Part shown: in pieces, positions 5,678 to 7,123 of the stretch
Numbering within the stretch: position 1 is the first letter of the stretch
How the letters are laid out: each line of letters begins with the position of its first letter
Origin: Clostridia bacterium
GTDB taxonomy: Bacteria > Bacillota > Clostridia > Christensenellales > Aristaeellaceae
Direction of reading: 5' to 3'
NCBI GenBank assembly: GCA_030526935.1
Contig: JAUNBY010000155.1
Location: 1 to 7,123, forward strand
DNA length: 7,123 bases
Made by a program: the position numbers and the translations under genes
The notes under the pieces: generated by a model
The model's database searches: none
Told to the model about the DNA's origin: nothing
What the model saw: only the letters and a program-made list of their open reading frames with translations

Positions 5678-6159
5678 CAGTCATTGCGCCCTGAATAGGC
5701 GTTTAAAACCATGCTATATATCTCGTCGCAAACCAGTCCCCTGGCGTTTCCTCCGAGCCTTACTATCTCCCTTACCATGGTGGAACTTACGAAGCTCAGC
5801 GCCGGGTCGGACTGCATGAACACCGTCTCGACGCCGTACATCTTTAAAAACGCCTCCGCGACGGGTTTTTCGCTCTCGTAATCGGGTTCTCCGCGAAGGC
5901 CGCGCAATATGGCGTCGGCGCCCGCGCGCCTTACCGCGTCTATCAACAGCCTCTCTCCGATCTCGACCTCGATATTCTCAACGTCCTTAAAGCACATCCG
6001 CAACAGTTTGGCCCTGTCGTTGACGTTGACGAGCGACCGCTTGGACGGGTTCATCAAAACCATGACGATAACCTTGTCGTACATGGAGGCGGCTCTTCTG
6101 GCTATGTCTATATGCCCCTTCGTGGGCGGGTCGAAGCTTCCCGGATAAAGAATCGTCAT
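5677..6159 (-). CDS. coaD: phosphopantetheine adenylyltransferase CoaD
   Basis: Catalyses the fourth step of coenzyme A synthesis: 4'-phosphopantetheine plus ATP gives dephospho-CoA plus pyrophosphate, in the cytoplasm. The 160-residue length is normal. Visible signatures are YPGSFDP-x-T-x-GH (5-16, the nucleotidyltransferase motif with His16), NPSK with Lys40, RGLR (86-89, phosphate-binding Arg86 and Arg89), ETVF (111-114) and SFVSSTMVREI (122-132, the second nucleotide-binding motif). The start overlaps the rsmD stop by four bases, so translation is probably coupled; an AGGAG lies inside the rsmD end, about 13 bases upstream. Unusually, the helix after RGLR departs from the common form: the usual DFEYE-x-QMA-x-MNR reads DYESEKPVAEAFLK (93-106), losing the Asn-Arg pair. 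Most core residues remain, so I infer a working but divergent enzyme. Confidence 0.93.
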   Translation of the reverse strand: MTILYPGSFDPPTKGHIDIARRAASMYDKVIVMVLMNPSKRSLVNVNDRAKLLRMCFKDVENIEVEIGERLLIDAVRRAGADAILRGLRGEPDYESEKPVAEAFLKMYGVETVFMQSDPALSFVSSTMVREIVRLGGNARGLVCDEIYSMVLNAYSGRND

Positions 6160-6713
6160 TCGCCTGATACTCTCCTTGTAACAAAAGCTATCGTCGTATC
6201 GCCATATCGACGCTCGTCGCGAAGCAAAAAATCATCAGGAATCTCTATCGCGTCCTTTGAGCGGCGCTCCATGACGATCGTCGCATCTTCGTCGAGCAGA
6301 TCCAACCGCGCCAGGGCTTCACAGGCGTTTGTGTAATAATCGAGCCTGCTATACGGAGGGTCGAAGAACACGAGCGAGAATTTGTGGCCGCGAAGCCTTT
6401 CGAGGGCGCTTTTCCAGTCGCGGCACATTATAACGCACGCGTCCGAAAATCCGGTGAGGTTCACGTTTCTTTCTATGCACCTGACGGCCTGGCGGGAAAA
6501 GTCGTTTATCACGGCGCTTTGAGCGCCCCTTGACAACGCCTCTATGGACAACGCCCCCGAACCCGCGAACAGGTCAAGCACCCGGGCGTCTGTCACCCTT
6601 CCCGCGAGTATCGAAAACAGCGACTCGCGCACCCTGTCGGTCGTAGGCCTGGTATCCATGCCGTCGGGAGAAAACAGCCTGCGCCCCTTGGCCGACCCCG
6701 CGATAACGCGCAT
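6156..6713 (-). CDS. rsmD: 16S rRNA (guanine(966)-N2)-methyltransferase RsmD
   Basis: Transfers a methyl group from S-adenosylmethionine to N2 of G966 in 16S rRNA of the small ribosomal subunit; cytoplasmic. The 185-residue product is typical in length and opens with MRVIAG-x-KGRRL. It then shows TRPTTDRVRESLF (21-33), the SAM-binding motif VLDLFAGSGAL (45-55), EALSRGA (58-64) and the catalytic FDPPY (117-121). These motifs and their order are diagnostic of the family. I chose the ATG at 6713 because RsmD proteins begin with MRVIAG; a GTG two codons upstream (6719) is in frame. The ribosome site AGGA (spacing 10 to the ATG, 4 to the GTG) fits the ATG better. The stop overlaps the coaD start as ATGA, indicating translational coupling. 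rsmD followed by coaD is a widespread Firmicute arrangement. Confidence 0.95.
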   Translation of the reverse strand: MRVIAGSAKGRRLFSPDGMDTRPTTDRVRESLFSILAGRVTDARVLDLFAGSGALSIEALSRGAQSAVINDFSRQAVRCIERNVNLTGFSDACVIMCRDWKSALERLRGHKFSLVFFDPPYSRLDYYTNACEALARLDLLDEDATIVMERRSKDAIEIPDDFLLRDERRYGDTTIAFVTRRVSGE

Positions 6714-6727
6714 ATACACTTCATCCT

Positions 6728-6771
6728 ATTCTAGCATACTTATTAGCGCAAAACAAGCTTTATTCCGTCAA
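6728..6771 (-). promoter_or_regulatory. candidate weak promoter(s) upstream of rsmD
   Basis: Two overlapping sigma-A-like arrangements can be drawn in the gap before rsmD. One is TTGACG (6766-6771), an 18-base spacer and GCTAAT (6742-6747). It would start transcription upstream of the rsmD ribosome site. The other is TTGTTT (6751-6756), 17 bases and TAGAAT (6728-6733) with an extended TGC before the -10. It would start so close to the gene that the AGGA site would be lost. Neither matches consensus fully, and AT-rich gaps give such matches by chance. rsmD may instead be read from upstream. Confidence 0.3.
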
Positions 6772-6788
6772 AGAGGTAAAATAAAACG

Positions 6789-7115
6789 TCATACCTCCAT
6801 TTTTGGCTTTTTAGCCTCATGCTTTTTCTGCGCGACCTTGAGCTTTTTGAGCTTGCGCTTCTTGCCGGTCTCAATAGCCTTGAGTTTTTTAAGCCTGAAA
6901 GACGGCCCCATGAGATAGCCAACCGCCGCTGGGACAGGAATTATAAGCGACAACAGCGCGAACAACAGATTAAGCCCGTCAGGGTTTTGGTTAAAGCTCG
7001 CGTATACGCTGAAAAACGGCATGAACACCGCGCGGGTCGCGACCGAGAAGTAATTGGTTTCGGCTCTGGCCTGCTCCGCTTCCGCCTGCATCTGGGCAAG
7101 CTCCTCATCCGTCAT
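6789..7115 (-). CDS. small membrane protein with lysine-rich tail, possibly 5'-partial
   Basis: I do not recognise this protein as a named family. From the ATG at 7115 it is 108 residues. A charged, Glu/Ala-rich start (about 1-20) leads into a semi-hydrophobic stretch (about 23-41, rich in Phe, interrupted by Arg28) and then a clear membrane helix (about 48-69, LNLLFALLSLIIPVPAAVGY). The tail (74-107) is dominated by Lys and Arg. By the positive-inside rule the tail should be cytoplasmic, where it could touch RNA, nucleoid or acidic lipid; that is inference. The frame stays open to the window edge (Glu-Ser before this Met) and only eight bases upstream are visible, with no ribosome site among them, so the true start may lie outside. 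It ends 69 bases before the GTG of rsmD, with no terminator hairpin visible in between. Confidence 0.6.
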   Translation of the reverse strand: MTDEELAQMQAEAEQARAETNYFSVATRAVFMPFFSVYASFNQNPDGLNLLFALLSLIIPVPAAVGYLMGPSFRLKKLKAIETGKKRKLKKLKVAQKKHEAKKPKMEV

Positions 7116-7123
7116 CGATTCGT

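Noticed and set aside
5664..5684. Upstream ATG for the coiled-coil gene (adds MTEGGLI)
   Set aside because: It overlaps coaD and lacks a good ribosome site, while AAGGGGGA is ideally placed for the ATG at 5663; the extra residues are the ribosome site itself translated.
1..7123. CRISPR arrays, tRNA or rRNA genes, insertion sequences, phage attachment sites
   Set aside because: No regular spaced repeats, no cloverleaf-like or rRNA sequence and no transposase or integrase signature were seen on either strand.

Overview
The window carries nine protein genes, all read on the minus strand, so gene order runs from high to low coordinates. Gene families and layout suggest an anaerobic, Clostridia-type Firmicute. 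rsmD-coaD is followed by a coiled-coil protein of the kind often called 'ATPase' in Clostridia, a DUF2148 ferredoxin-domain protein is present, and Shine-Dalgarno sites are strong. Coding third positions look rich in G/C. The exact lineage cannot be read from this window.

Right-hand block (7123 to 2913). A small membrane protein with a lysine-rich tail, probably cut by the window edge, is followed after 69 bases by a tightly packed series: rsmD (16S rRNA G966 methyltransferase), coaD (phosphopantetheine adenylyltransferase, 4-base ATGA overlap), a coiled-coil protein, araD (L-ribulose-5-phosphate 4-epimerase), a PHP-domain phosphoesterase overlapping the end of araD, and a DUF2148 iron-sulfur protein one base further on. 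Spacings of -14 to +13 bases suggest one transcript. It mixes translation and CoA housekeeping with what looks like sugar-phosphate or nucleotide salvage.

Regulatory gap (2912 to 2587). This 326-base stretch has no confident gene but is full of signals: a perfect 12-bp inverted repeat, a near-consensus sigma-A promoter (TTGACA, 17 bases, TATATT) with a small palindrome in its spacer, and repeated ATATTCG half-sites. A leader of about 165 bases follows, with an intrinsic terminator placed between the promoter and codB. That arrangement fits conditional termination (riboswitch, attenuator or antiterminator-protein control). I could not match the leader to a known riboswitch class, and it is the most interesting part of the window.

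Left-hand block (2586 to 74). codB (cytosine permease) and codA (cytosine deaminase) form a two-gene operon that imports cytosine and converts it to uracil and ammonia. All the active-site residues I could compare with E. coli CodA are conserved. The last 73 bases hold a short GC-rich palindrome and G-tracts but no gene.
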